Positions 8,442-15,884 are shown, counted from the stretch's first letter. The stretch is 64,000 bases of DNA from an uncultured Clostridia bacterium (GCA_947173485.1 CAMWFH010000009.1:24739-88738), one strand, 5' to 3'. The notes: generated by a model not told the origin, from the sequence alone. Translations and numbers: made by a program.

Positions 8442-9620
8442 ATGGGCTATACATTCCAAGGCTATCAGCGACCTGACGGCAAGTTCGGCGCCCGGAACCT
8501 GGTGGCGGTGATCCCCAGCGTGATCTGCGCCAACGACGTGGCCCAGGCCATCTGCCGCCAGGTCCAGGGGACCATCTGCTACACCCACCACCAGGGCTGC
8601 TGCCAGCTGCCCTCCGACCTGAAGCGGGTCACGGAGGTCCTGCTGGATCTGGGGCTGAGCCCCAACGTAGGCGCGGCGCTGATCGTGAGCTTAGGCTGCG
8701 AGGGCACGGACCACCAGCGGATCTATGAGGAGATCCGGGCCAGCGGCAAGCCGGTGGAGATCATACATATCCAGGAGCTGGGCGGCACCTCCCGGGCCAT
8801 CCAGGCCGGCATCGATGCGGCTCAGGCCCTGGCCATCCAGATCTCCGGCCAGCAGCGGGTGACGGCGGACATCTCCCACCTGACCATGGCGATCAAGTGC
8901 GGCGGGTCCGACACCACCTCCGGCATGGCCTCCAACTGTGTGATCGGCTATGTGGCCGACAAGCTGGTGGACCTGGGGGCCACCGTGGTCTTTGGCGAGA
9001 CCACCGAGTTCCTAGGCGGCGAGCATATCCTGGCCCGGCGGGCCGTAGGCGGCGAGGACGGGCCCGTGGGCCGGAAGATCTACGAGATCGTGGACCGGAT
9101 GGAGAAGCGGGCCAAGGCTGTAGGTGAGGATATGCGGGGCGGCCAGCCCACCCCCGGCAATATCGCGGGGGGACTGTCCAGCATCGAGGAGAAGAGCCTG
9201 GGGGCTATCGTCAAGTCCGGCCACCGGCCCATCCAGGGAGTGCTGGAGTACACCGAGCGGGTGACCGATCAGAAGGGCCTGTGGATCAAGGACGCCCCTG
9301 GCCGGGAGCCGGAGATCCTTACCGGCATGGCCGCCACCGGCGCTCAGGTGATGATGTTCTCCACTGGCCGGGGGGCGCCCCAGGGCTTTTCCTCTATGCC
9401 GGTCATCAAGATCTGCGGCAATCCGATCACCTACGAGCGGATGCAGCACGATATGGACCTGAACGCGGGCCGCATCATCACCGGGGAGAAGAGCATCGAG
9501 GAGGTCGGCGAGGAGGCGTTCGCGATGCTGCTGGAGGTGCTGTCCGGCCGGATGACGAAGAACGAGGCGCTGTCCTATTTCGGCTCCATCGATATCTTCT
9601 GCTTAGGGCCGGTGATCTGA
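8442..9620 (+). CDS. UxaA-family dehydratase, large catalytic subunit
   Basis: 392 residues, the catalytic half of a split altronate dehydratase-type lyase (Fe-dependent in characterised relatives; also the SuyB fold). Marks: NDVAQAICR near the N-terminus, the Cys/His cluster CYTHHQGCCQLP near residue 50, IKCGGSDTTSGMASN near 150, GETTEFLGGEHILARRA, and CGNPITYERMQHDMDLNAG toward the end. RBS AAGGAGGCGG sits at the end of the small-subunit gene. With the LarA homologue, a C2 epimerisation followed by dehydration to a 2-keto-3-deoxy acid is a plausible two-step module. An altronate, mannonate or sulfolactate substrate cannot be distinguished here. Confidence 0.9.
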   Translation: MGYTFQGYQRPDGKFGARNLVAVIPSVICANDVAQAICRQVQGTICYTHHQGCCQLPSDLKRVTEVLLDLGLSPNVGAALIVSLGCEGTDHQRIYEEIRASGKPVEIIHIQELGGTSRAIQAGIDAAQALAIQISGQQRVTADISHLTMAIKCGGSDTTSGMASNCVIGYVADKLVDLGATVVFGETTEFLGGEHILARRAVGGEDGPVGRKIYEIVDRMEKRAKAVGEDMRGGQPTPGNIAGGLSSIEEKSLGAIVKSGHRPIQGVLEYTERVTDQKGLWIKDAPGREPEILTGMAATGAQVMMFSTGRGAPQGFSSMPVIKICGNPITYERMQHDMDLNAGRIITGEKSIEEVGEEAFAMLLEVLSGRMTKNEALSYFGSIDIFCLGPVI

Positions 9621-9669
9621 CAGGACACACAGTATCAAAATAGGCGAAAAAGGGGTTATTCGGGTATCT

Positions 9670-10308
9670 ATGGAGGCGATCAAGAGCTTTTCTATCGCTG
9701 AACAGGTGTATGATATCCTGAAAGGCGAGGTCATGAAGGGTGCGTATGCCCCCGGTGAGAAGATCGCGGAACAGGACGTGGCGGACCGGCTCCGAGTCAG
9801 CCGGTCTCCCGTGCGGGAGGCGATCCGCCGGCTCTCCAACGAGGGGATGATCGACTACTTCCCCAACCGGGGAGCTTATATCAAGCAATACACCTCCAAG
9901 GATGTACTCAACAGCTTTGAGGTGCGGTTGCTCTTGGAGACGTATGCCATCGCCCACCCGGACCCTGCCCTGCGGGAGGCCCTCTCCCCGGAGATCGACG
10001 GGCTGGTCCAGGAGATCTGGACCGCGGAGCGGGAGGAGAGCGATGCGCTGGATGTCCGGGTCCATGAGATGTCGATCCGCATGAGCGGCAACGATGCGCT
10101 GATGAACCTGTACCGGCTCCTCTACTCCCAGATCAGCACCTTCCGCACGATCTCCGTTTTGGAGGACTCCATGCTGAACATGGCCAAGCGGTCCCATGAG
10201 GCCCTGCTCCGCTCCATCCAGGAGAACAACATCAGCCGGGCCATCCGGGTCATCACGAAGCACCTGAAGGAATCCGAGGAGCAGGTGCTGCGCTACTACA
10301 CCGGCTGA
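9670..10308 (+). CDS. GntR-family (FCD) transcriptional regulator
   Basis: 212 residues. An N-terminal winged helix-turn-helix (residues 10-75, LRVSRSPVREAIRRLSNEGMI and the PNRGAYI wing) is followed by an all-helical FCD ligand domain with metal-binding Asp/His positions. FCD regulators usually repress sugar-acid or organic-acid genes and release on binding the pathway acid. The gene follows the dehydratase by 49 bp on the same strand, so it most likely controls the cluster. No operator is obvious by eye in the 49-bp gap. Confidence 0.9.
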   Translation: MEAIKSFSIAEQVYDILKGEVMKGAYAPGEKIAEQDVADRLRVSRSPVREAIRRLSNEGMIDYFPNRGAYIKQYTSKDVLNSFEVRLLLETYAIAHPDPALREALSPEIDGLVQEIWTAEREESDALDVRVHEMSIRMSGNDALMNLYRLLYSQISTFRTISVLEDSMLNMAKRSHEALLRSIQENNISRAIRVITKHLKESEEQVLRYYTG

Positions 10309-10339
10309 CGGACCCCCTACCTATCCCCCTATACGAACG

Positions 10340-10373
10340 AGCAGCACAGTCCCAAACGCGGGACTGTGCTGCT
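10340..10373 (+). terminator. Hairpin after the GntR gene
   Basis: Perfect 14-bp stem, AGCAGCACAGTCCC (10340-10353) with its complement at 10360-10373 and a 6-base loop. No T-run follows, so it may act as an mRNA 3' end or as the first half of a double terminator with the next hairpin. Confidence 0.6.
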
Positions 10374-10442
10374 CACTGATATGGACAAGACCACAAAAGA
10401 TCTATGCAGAGTTGCTGACAACAAATTCAAATATACCATGGA

Positions 10443-10483
10443 GCAAAAAGCCATCAGCAACAATGATGCTGATGGCTTTTTGC
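10443..10483. terminator. Bidirectional intrinsic terminator
   Basis: Perfect 17-bp stem, 10443-10459 pairing with 10467-10483, loop ACAATGA. The stem ends in AAAAA on one side and TTTTT on the other, so it can end transcripts from both strands: the sugar-acid operon from the left and the WYL-regulator region from the right. It marks the left border of the A+T-rich island. Confidence 0.8.
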
Positions 10484-10494
10484 TGTTTGTGGTG

Positions 10495-10775
10495 CTATTT
10501 ACTATATATCGTGGCTATGTCGTGTATCTTTTGCTTCATCCTTGTGCGGATGTGTAGAGGCTCAAGACACTCGCACTTATCTCCAAAGCTAAGGAGGATA
10601 TCATAGTAATATTCGTTTTCAACGAACGGAAAATTTACAATATAATGCTCGTCACCATCCGGCAAAAAGTGGTCATAGGTGCAAAATTCAAGGACCCTAT
10701 CCAGCACAGATCTGTGGATGCGTATTTTAATTTCTGTTTGCATCGTTTCTATCATTTCCTCAAGATCCAAAACCG
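10495..10775 (-). pseudogene. 3' remnant of an interrupted WYL-domain regulator
   Basis: Encodes about 90 residues that match the C-terminal (WCX) extension of YafY-type HTH-WYL regulators, including DEHYIVNFPF and the tail FGDKCECLEPLHIRTRM. It has no HTH and no convincing start of its own (only a TTG at 10770). It is the continuation of the regulator at 11325-11999. Removing the element 10784-11347 and one 8-bp duplication joins PRDHQK to PVLDLEEM in frame and restores a protein of about 310 residues, normal for the family. Confidence 0.85.
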
Positions 10776-10783
10776 GTTTTTGA

Positions 10784-10806
10784 ACCCCTTTTACCTTTCG
10801 TGTTGA
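10784..10806 (+). repeat. Left terminal inverted repeat of the 564-bp element
   Basis: Begins ACCCCTTTTACC and ends CGTGTTGA. Complementary to 11325-11347 over its inner 21 bases. The target duplication GTTTTTGA lies immediately outside at 10776-10783. Confidence 0.88.
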
Positions 10807-10899
10807 TGGAGGTTCAATTTTTTAATTTTCCGTCAAAATAACTACGCAGGCAGCCATCGTTGTTCAATGACTGTCCGATAAACTGGAATTCATTTATTG

Positions 10900-11223
10900 T
10901 CAAAACAGTCCGCCGTTATATTTCTTTTGAACCTTTATAATAACCACACCGGAAATGATAAGCCCAGCAAACAAAACAATCAGAGAAACTGTTGCAATTT
11001 GGTCATCTTTACCAAACAACGCAATAATGCCGCTGAGGAGAAGTGTTGCACATATTGCAAACATTCCTTTTGCAAAAGCCCTGCCGTATTCCGTTCGCTC
11101 GGATTCCTTGATATTCCTTTGATGGTAGTCATGTATCAGTTTTGTGTTTCCTCTATAGATTGCAGTACCAAGAGCAAGAAACAAAGCCGCCCCTACAAAC
11201 ATCGTTATGGAATAGATAATCAT
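10900..11223 (-). CDS. Small three-helix membrane protein (DUF3784-like), cargo of the element
   Basis: 107 residues with hydrophobic segments near 5-22, 52-70 and 78-98, and a polar stretch GNTKLIHDYHQRNIK between the first two, which is typical of the DUF3784 family found widely in Firmicutes. Function unknown. RBS AGGAGGGG is 7 bases before ATG 11223, and a promoter lies at 11260-11288, so the gene is expressed independently of the disrupted regulator. It lies wholly between the inverted repeats, so it moved with the element. Codon use is A+T-rich like the rest of the island. Confidence 0.8.
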   Translation of the reverse strand: MIIYSITMFVGAALFLALGTAIYRGNTKLIHDYHQRNIKESERTEYGRAFAKGMFAICATLLLSGIIALFGKDDQIATVSLIVLFAGLIISGVVIIKVQKKYNGGLF

Positions 11224-11259
11224 CTTTACCCCTCCTGCAAATCCCGATTTGCCATTCTA

Positions 11260-11288
11260 ATTATACTATGTCTGTAAGCGTTACACAA
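11260..11288 (-). promoter_or_regulatory. Promoter inside the element, for the DUF3784-like gene
   Basis: On the minus strand, TTGTGT (11288-11283) and TATAAT (11265-11260) with 17 bases between. It drives the small membrane-protein gene and would read out of the left end toward the regulator remnant. Confidence 0.65.
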
Positions 11289-11324
11289 AATACGGCTTCG
11301 TGAAAATGCCGGAAGTATCGGCCG

Positions 11325-11347
11325 TCAACACGAAAGGTAAAAGGGAC
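11325..11347 (-). repeat. Right terminal inverted repeat of the 564-bp element
   Basis: Inverted partner of 10784-10806. Read on the minus strand it enters the regulator frame and contributes the residues FYLSC and the TGA stop at 11327-11325. The target duplication GTTTTTGA is directly outside at 11348-11355. Confidence 0.88.
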
Positions 11348-11999
11348 GTTTTTGATGATCCCGTGGGACAAAGGTCTCCTGTTTTATCTGCAAGTCTGAC
11401 ATACGGGATAGTCTGAACAGGCGGTAGTCGCTCCTGTTATAACAATACCCATAAAAATACCAGTGACCGCTTTTCAATACAAGCTGATATGGCTCAACTG
11501 TTCTCACAGTTTTATTTCCATGGTGAGCTATATACTCAAAGGAAAGCAATTTGTGATATTCTAAAGCTGCCTTGATCATTTGCAAGTATGGTTGGATATT
11601 TTTGTTGCCTGACCATGGGCTTGAATCTATACAGATCTGATCGATCTTTATTTCAATATCTTTCACCTTGTCAGCAGGGATGAAACTCTTGACTTTTGCA
11701 AGAGCGTTTATAAGCTCATCACCTCGTACCATGTTAGAAAGATTAGAAAGCCCCATCAAGATCGCGGAAAGATCGGCAGCCGAAAAAACATTTTTATCGA
11801 TCTTATACTCTGGCATGATCTCAAAGCCGCCGCCAACTCCCGAAATCGAGCGAATGGGGATACCCGCCATATCGATCGCATCTATGTCACGATAGATCGT
11901 ACGAGGCGAAACTTCAAACATATCTGCCAACTCCTGTGCGCCTATACGCTTTTTATCGAGGAGCGTCATAATAATGCTGATAAGCCTGTCAATTTTCAT
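11325..11999 (-). pseudogene. HTH-WYL (YafY-type) transcriptional regulator, truncated by element insertion
   Basis: 224 residues remain from ATG 11999. A DeoR-type winged HTH occupies residues 1-55 (IGAQELADMFEVSPRTIYRDIDAI), and the WYL domain runs near 125-215 (VEPYQLVLKSGHWYFYGYC, RLFRLSRM). The native frame ends at RDHQK and then runs into the element, which adds RPFYLSC and a stop. The missing C-terminal WCX part is at 10495-10775. DNA binding may survive, but ligand response and oligomer control may be altered. The gene is divergent from the DJ-1/PfpI gene at 12119, with a strong dyad between them; these regulators commonly control such a divergent neighbour. Confidence 0.85.
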
Positions 12000-12031
12000 T
12001 TCATTGCCGCCTTTCCAAGATCCTCTTTCAT

Positions 12032-12067
12032 GATCGATCGTTGCCACACTGCTGTCAACGATCGATC
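12032..12067. promoter_or_regulatory. Dyad in the regulator/DJ-1 divergent region (candidate operator)
   Basis: Perfect 12-bp arms, GATCGATCGTTG (12032-12043) and its complement at 12056-12067, with a 12-bp spacer. It sits between the divergent starts at 11999 and 12119, the expected place for the WYL regulator's operator. Confidence 0.6.
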
Positions 12068-12118
12068 GGTACAATGAAGGAGCGAACAGCAAATAAAAAT
12101 TGAAAACGGAGGAACGGC

Positions 12119-12751
12119 ATGATCACAGTCTATGTTTATGTCCTTGATACCCTGGCAGATCAGGAAATAGGGTATGCCACCGCAGAACTAAATTCTAAAC
12201 GCTTTTTCAAAAAGGATGCGCCGAATATATCAGTCAAAACAGTCGGTATCTCAAAAGAGCCTGTCAAGACAATGGGCGGCTTCACTATCCTTCCTGATCG
12301 CTCCATCAGCGATATTGCGGTGAACGAAAAAAGTGTACTGCTGCTGCCAGGAGCAAACACCTGGAACGACCTAAAGCATGGTGCTATTATTGAAAAAGCA
12401 GGAGAACTTCTTTTAACAGGTGCTACGGTATGCGCCATCTGCGGTGCCACTGCTGCATTGGCAAATGCTGGCCTGTTGAATCACCGCCCGCACACCAGCA
12501 ACGGAATGGGATACCTTGAAATGTGTTCTCCCCATTACAAAGGGCAGCCCTTCTATATCGATGCCCCCTCTGTTGCAGACCACAACTTGATCACCGCAAG
12601 TTCTACCGGAGCCTTGCTGTGGGCAAGGCAAATCATTGAACGTTTGGAAGTCTTTCAGTCTGATACGCTGGAAGCGTGGTATAACTATTTCAGCAGTGGC
12701 AAGGAGCAGCATTTCTTTGCTCTCATGCAGACATTGCCAACCAGCAAATAG
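12119..12751 (+). CDS. DJ-1/PfpI family protein
   Basis: 210 residues, class I glutamine amidotransferase-like fold. The nucleophile-elbow Cys is in ATVCAICGATAALANAG near residue 105, and LLLPGANTW supplies the neighbouring strand and turn. Members act as chaperones, glyoxalases or amidases; which applies here cannot be told. RBS GGAGGAACGGC precedes ATG 12119. It is A+T-rich compared with the adjoining mobB, so it belongs to the same acquired island as the divergent WYL regulator, which very probably controls it. It ends 20 bp from the convergent mobB stop, with no room for a separate terminator. Confidence 0.85.
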   Translation: MITVYVYVLDTLADQEIGYATAELNSKRFFKKDAPNISVKTVGISKEPVKTMGGFTILPDRSISDIAVNEKSVLLLPGANTWNDLKHGAIIEKAGELLLTGATVCAICGATAALANAGLLNHRPHTSNGMGYLEMCSPHYKGQPFYIDAPSVADHNLITASSTGALLWARQIIERLEVFQSDTLEAWYNYFSSGKEQHFFALMQTLPTSK

Positions 12752-12770
12752 CCTACCCGTTTCCTTTATC

Positions 12771-13262
12771 TTACCGGCCCCAGGTCCGGCAATACGCCAG
12801 GATAAAGGCGGCGATGGCCTCCGTCTGGTCAAATCGAAAGCAGGGGATATCCGCCTGCTCCTGCCGGTCGCTGACCAGGGCGATGTAGCGCTCCGGCGGA
12901 CCAGGAAAACCGGTCTCCCCTCGGCGCAGGCCGATCTGGGGGTGGTCCCCCTGCTTCCAGCCCTCCACCAGGATCAGGTCCACCCCTTCTATCAGGGCGG
13001 CGGCCTCCGCCAGAGACCGCCCCCGGTCCTCGATCACCGCCGTCTGTCCGGCGGAGGTAAGGACGGTCACGGCGGCCCCCGCCTGGGTGAAGCGGTGGGA
13101 GTCTGTCCCGGGGCGGTCCATCTGGAAGCCGTGGCCGTCGTGCTTGATGACCGCCGTTCGGATCCCCTGGGCGGCAAAGTGGGCCACCAGCCCCTCGATC
13201 AGGGTGGTCTTGCCCACGCCGGAGTAGGCCGCAAAGCCCACCATCGGGATCTTCCCCCTCAT
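12771..13262 (-). CDS. mobB: Molybdopterin-guanine dinucleotide biosynthesis protein B
   Basis: 163 residues from ATG 13262. P-loop AYSGVGKTTL near residue 14, then KHDGHGF near 43 and DLILVEGWKQGDHPQIG near 95, the classic MobB order. MobB is a GTP-binding partner of MobA in making the guanylated molybdopterin used by DMSO-reductase-family enzymes. It overlaps the moeA stop by ATGA, so the two are translated together. A longer in-frame extension upstream is the moeA antisense-frame shadow and was not used. A client is present 10 kb away: the Mo oxidoreductase at 678. Confidence 0.93.
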   Translation of the reverse strand: MRGKIPMVGFAAYSGVGKTTLIEGLVAHFAAQGIRTAVIKHDGHGFQMDRPGTDSHRFTQAGAAVTVLTSAGQTAVIEDRGRSLAEAAALIEGVDLILVEGWKQGDHPQIGLRRGETGFPGPPERYIALVSDRQEQADIPCFRFDQTEAIAAFILAYCRTWGR

Positions 13263-14467
13263 AGCCGCCACCCCCGCAGGATGGTCCCTGCCGCCAGAGG
13301 CCCGCTGCCGGCGGGGACCTCGGCGATCGTATCGCAGCCCACTGTGCCCCAGAGCATGGCATTCCCCTGCCGGGGGGACAGCCGCAGCTCCGCACGGCCC
13401 CCGGACAGCTCCAGCCGTCCCCATAGGAGCCGGGTGACTGGACTGGCCTTGGGGAAGGGCGTTTGCAGGGCGACCGGAAAGGGGGCGGGGCTGGACCGCC
13501 CCGCCAGCGCCCGGAGGGCTGGCGCGGCGAGCATATGGAAGCTGCTGAGAGCGGACACCGGGTTCCCGGAGAGGGCGCACAGCAGTTTGCCGTCCCTGAC
13601 GCCGAAGGCGCAGGCCATCCCCGGCTTGCAGGCCACGCCCCGGAAGAGGAAGCGCACGCCGGTACGCTCCATGGCGGCGGGGGTCAGGTCGTGTTCTCCG
13701 ACGGAGACGCCGCCGGTGCTGACCAGGGCATCACAGGAGGCCAGCCCACGCTCCAGCAGGGCGGCGATGGCCTCCGTCTGGTCCTCTGCCCGGCCCAGCC
13801 ACACCGGTTCACAGCCCAGCGCGGACAGGGCGGCCCACAAGGTATAGCGGCTGGTGTTATAGATCTTCCCCGGTGTCAGCGGCTCCCCCACGTCCAGCAG
13901 CTCGCCGCCGGTGGAGAGGATCCCCACCCGGGGCCGGCGGACTGTCTGGACCCGCTCCCAACCCTGGGAGGCCAGGACCCCCAAAAGAGAGGGATCCACC
14001 ACCGTCCCCCGGCGGGCCAGCAGGACGCCCTGGGGCAGATCCTCCCCGGCCCGGACCACGTTGGCCCCCGAGGGGACGGGACAGGACACCCGGACCCATC
14101 CCGGTCCGGCCTCTGTCCGCTCATAGGGGACTACCGCATCCGCTCCCGGCGGCACCGGCGCGCCGGTGGCCACCTGGACCGCCGTCCCAGGCGTCACTTT
14201 GTACTTGGGCAGGGTCCCGGCGGGGAGGTCCTCCAGCACCCGCAGCACCGCGGGCGTCTCCGGGCTGGCCGCCGCCGTGTCCTGGGCCCGGAGGGCGTAG
14301 CCGTCATAGGGGGACCGGTCGAAGGGGGGCACATCCATCACCGCGGTCACATCCTGGGCCAGGACCCGGCCGGCGCAGAGGGACAGGGGGACCTCCTCGG
14401 TCCCTACCGGCGCGGCCGCCTCCATCACCAGCCGGCGGGCTGCCTCCAAGGAACAGCGTTCTCTCAT
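13259..14467 (-). CDS. moeA: Molybdopterin molybdenumtransferase
   Basis: 402 residues, the usual MoeA length. Domains I/II open with CAGRVLAQDV, MDVPPFDRSPYDGYALRAQD; domain III has VGILSTGGELLDVGEPLTPGKIYNTS and DALVSTGGVSVGEHD, the molybdopterin-binding G-G-x-S motif; the family's PGxP-type loop appears as LCALSGNPVSAL; domain IV is the C-terminal beta barrel. MoeA inserts molybdate into adenylylated molybdopterin. It has its own promoter with a palindrome at the start site (14484-14506), so the moeA-mobB pair is probably regulated apart from the mgl operon that ends just upstream. Confidence 0.94.
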   Translation of the reverse strand: MRERCSLEAARRLVMEAAAPVGTEEVPLSLCAGRVLAQDVTAVMDVPPFDRSPYDGYALRAQDTAAASPETPAVLRVLEDLPAGTLPKYKVTPGTAVQVATGAPVPPGADAVVPYERTEAGPGWVRVSCPVPSGANVVRAGEDLPQGVLLARRGTVVDPSLLGVLASQGWERVQTVRRPRVGILSTGGELLDVGEPLTPGKIYNTSRYTLWAALSALGCEPVWLGRAEDQTEAIAALLERGLASCDALVSTGGVSVGEHDLTPAAMERTGVRFLFRGVACKPGMACAFGVRDGKLLCALSGNPVSALSSFHMLAAPALRALAGRSSPAPFPVALQTPFPKASPVTRLLWGRLELSGGRAELRLSPRQGNAMLWGTVGCDTIAEVPAGSGPLAAGTILRGWRL

Positions 14468-14483
14468 ATCATCGTCCTCGTTT

Positions 14484-14529
14484 TCTATCGCGATAGACCC
14501 ATTATACCACGATCTGCCGCCAAAAAACA
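14484..14529 (-). promoter_or_regulatory. moeA promoter with palindrome at +1
   Basis: On the minus strand TATAAT at 14506-14501, with a poor -35 (TGTTTT, 14529-14524) 17 bases upstream. Directly downstream lies the perfect 14-bp palindrome TCTATCGCGATAGA (14497-14484), covering the expected transcription start. That position suits a repressor operator. Confidence 0.5.
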
Positions 14530-14542
14530 GGTCAAAGCCGGC

Positions 14543-14577
14543 AAAAAAGCGGGACCCGTCCGAAAACGAGTCCCGCT
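14543..14577 (-). terminator. Terminator of the mgl-type operon
   Basis: Minus-strand stem AGCGGGAC...GTCCCGCT (14577 to 14549) followed by TTTTTT (14548-14543). It lies between the small membrane-protein gene and the moeA promoter. Confidence 0.8.
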
Positions 14578-14610
14578 CTTCTCTTGCGCTGTGCCCCTGG
14601 AGGGGGCCGG

Positions 14611-14850
14611 TCAGATGACGCCGCAGGCGTCCAGGGCGATCAGGATCCCCACCAGGATCAGTCCGCCGATGCCGCAGGCGATGATGATATCCAGCTGCTT
14701 GACCGACAGATTCAGGTGGTCGTACCAGTTCTCCTTGGTCCGCTGCCAGGCTGGCCGGCGGTCCACCCCCTCCTCCCGCTCGATCTCCTCCAGTGCCTTC
14801 TGCACCAGGGGATCATCGTCGGAGAGAGGCGCGTGGTCCCGTTCGTCCAT
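14611..14850 (-). CDS. Small single-helix membrane protein, end of sugar-transport operon
   Basis: 79 residues from ATG 14850. The polar N-terminal half is rich in Asp/Glu and Arg, and one hydrophobic helix lies near residues 52-74 (IIIACGIGGLILVGILIAL). The ATG overlaps the permease stop (TGATG), so it is translationally coupled to mglC. No family recognised. The position suggests an accessory or regulatory subunit of the transporter, or a passenger. The operon terminator follows about 35 bp after the stop. Confidence 0.7.
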   Translation of the reverse strand: MDERDHAPLSDDDPLVQKALEEIEREEGVDRRPAWQRTKENWYDHLNLSVKQLDIIIACGIGGLILVGILIALDACGVI

Positions 14851-15884
14851 CACTTCTTAGCGATGTACTTCCGAATATCCATGGCCACGGCGGTAATGAT
14901 GACCAAGCCCTGGACGATGTTGTTGTAGTAGGGGTTCACATCCAGGAACTGGAGCACGATCTTCAGCAGCTCGAACACCAACACACCCACCAGGATACCG
15001 CCCACGGTACCGATACCGCCGGTGGTGGACACGCCGCCGATGGTACAGCCGGCGATGGCCTCCAGCTCGTAGCCCTGGCCGGAGCCGGAGTTGGCGCCGC
15101 CGCCCTTGGGGGCCAGCAGGAAGCCGGCGATGGCGTACATCATGCCCGCGGTGACATAGATCATGATCTTGGACCGAACGGTGTTGACGCCGGAGACTTC
15201 GGCGGCGTTCTCGTTGCCACCGATGGCGTACATATACTTGCCATGGGTGGTCTTGTTGTAGATGAACCAGAACAACAGGCCAAAGAGGACCGCCCAGATC
15301 AGCAGATAGGGGATACCCGGGAACTTCTTGTCGCCCACCATAAAAGCGCCGTTGAAGAAAGCGCCGTTGACGAACTTCTTATAGCTGTCCTTAAAGGATC
15401 CGATCGGCTGGGCGTTGGTAAAGACAAGGCAGATACCATAGACGATGGTCTGGGTGCCCAGGGTGGCGATGAAGGGGGGCACGTTCAGCTTGGCGATGAC
15501 CAGGCCGTTGACCAGGCCGATCAGAGCGCCGACCAACAGAACGATGAAGAAAGCCACTACCAGATTGAACTCCGGCCAGTTGTACATACGGCCTGTATAG
15601 GTGGGGTCCTGGAGCAGGGTAGCGGCCAGGCAGGCGCACAGGCCCACAGAGCGGCCAGCGGACAGGTCCGTGCCCTTGGTGATCAGGCACCCGGACACGC
15701 CCAGGGCGATGAGGAAGCGGATGGTGGTATTGTTGATCAGGTTGTTCAGGTTATTGAAGGAAAAGAAGTTCTCTACCAGACACCCTACGATAAGAGAGAC
15801 CACTGCCAGGGCCACCGCGATGGGGTTGCCCTTGATGGCCTTCCAGATCTTCTGGGGCAGGGACACTTTAGCGGTTTTTTCCAT
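14850..15884 (-). CDS. mglC: Galactose/methyl-galactoside-type ABC transporter permease
   Basis: 344 residues with about eight to ten membrane segments, BPD_transp_2 family. Typical MglC runs are FLIALGVSGCLITKGTDLSAGR, AKLNVPPFIATLGTQTIVYGI, YMYAIGGNENAAEVSGVN and GIGTVGGILVGVLVFELLKIVLQFLDVNPYYNNIVQG. Start 15884 is set by AGGAGGAT 8 bases upstream; the longer frame start at 15992 lies inside mglA. It forms the membrane channel with MglA as ATPase and MglB as receptor. Substrate by family is galactose or glucose; not proven here. Confidence 0.92.
   Translation of the reverse strand: MEKTAKVSLPQKIWKAIKGNPIAVALAVVSLIVGCLVENFFSFNNLNNLINNTTIRFLIALGVSGCLITKGTDLSAGRSVGLCACLAATLLQDPTYTGRMYNWPEFNLVVAFFIVLLVGALIGLVNGLVIAKLNVPPFIATLGTQTIVYGICLVFTNAQPIGSFKDSYKKFVNGAFFNGAFMVGDKKFPGIPYLLIWAVLFGLLFWFIYNKTTHGKYMYAIGGNENAAEVSGVNTVRSKIMIYVTAGMMYAIAGFLLAPKGGGANSGSGQGYELEAIAGCTIGGVSTTGGIGTVGGILVGVLVFELLKIVLQFLDVNPYYNNIVQGLVIITAVAMDIRKYIAKK

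Larger units (their letters stand above)
10784..11347. mobile_element. 564-bp transposase-less element with inverted termini and 8-bp target duplication
   Basis: Bounded by 23-bp inverted repeats (10784-10806 and 11325-11347) that match at 21 positions in a row, only the outer two bases differing. Directly flanked by the direct repeat GTTTTTGA (10776-10783 and 11348-11355). It carries one promoter and one small membrane-protein gene but no transposase, so it would have to be moved in trans, like a MITE with a cargo gene. It splits a WYL regulator gene, and its right terminus supplies that gene's new stop codon. The family could not be named; 8-bp duplications occur in several IS families. Confidence 0.85.

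Noticed and set aside
8137..9620. Firm assignment of the dehydratase pair as sulfolactate sulfo-lyase (suyAB)
   Set aside because: Subunit sizes fit SuyA/SuyB, but the same sizes occur in split altronate dehydratases, and no sulfonate transporter or dehydrogenase marker is nearby.
10897..11277. Plus-strand 126-codon frame in the mobile element
   Set aside because: Antisense of the DUF3784-like gene, which has RBS, promoter and membrane helices; the plus frame is Cys/Lys/Asn-rich without a domain.
10784..11347. The 564-bp element as an attC cassette or group II intron fragment
   Set aside because: Inverted termini with an 8-bp direct target repeat indicate DNA transposition; no attC fold, reverse transcriptase or intron domain V is present.
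14543..14577. Hairpin upstream of moeA as a molybdenum-cofactor riboswitch
   Set aside because: It is a plain stem with a T-run directly after the transport operon and lies upstream of the moeA -10, so it is outside the moeA leader.
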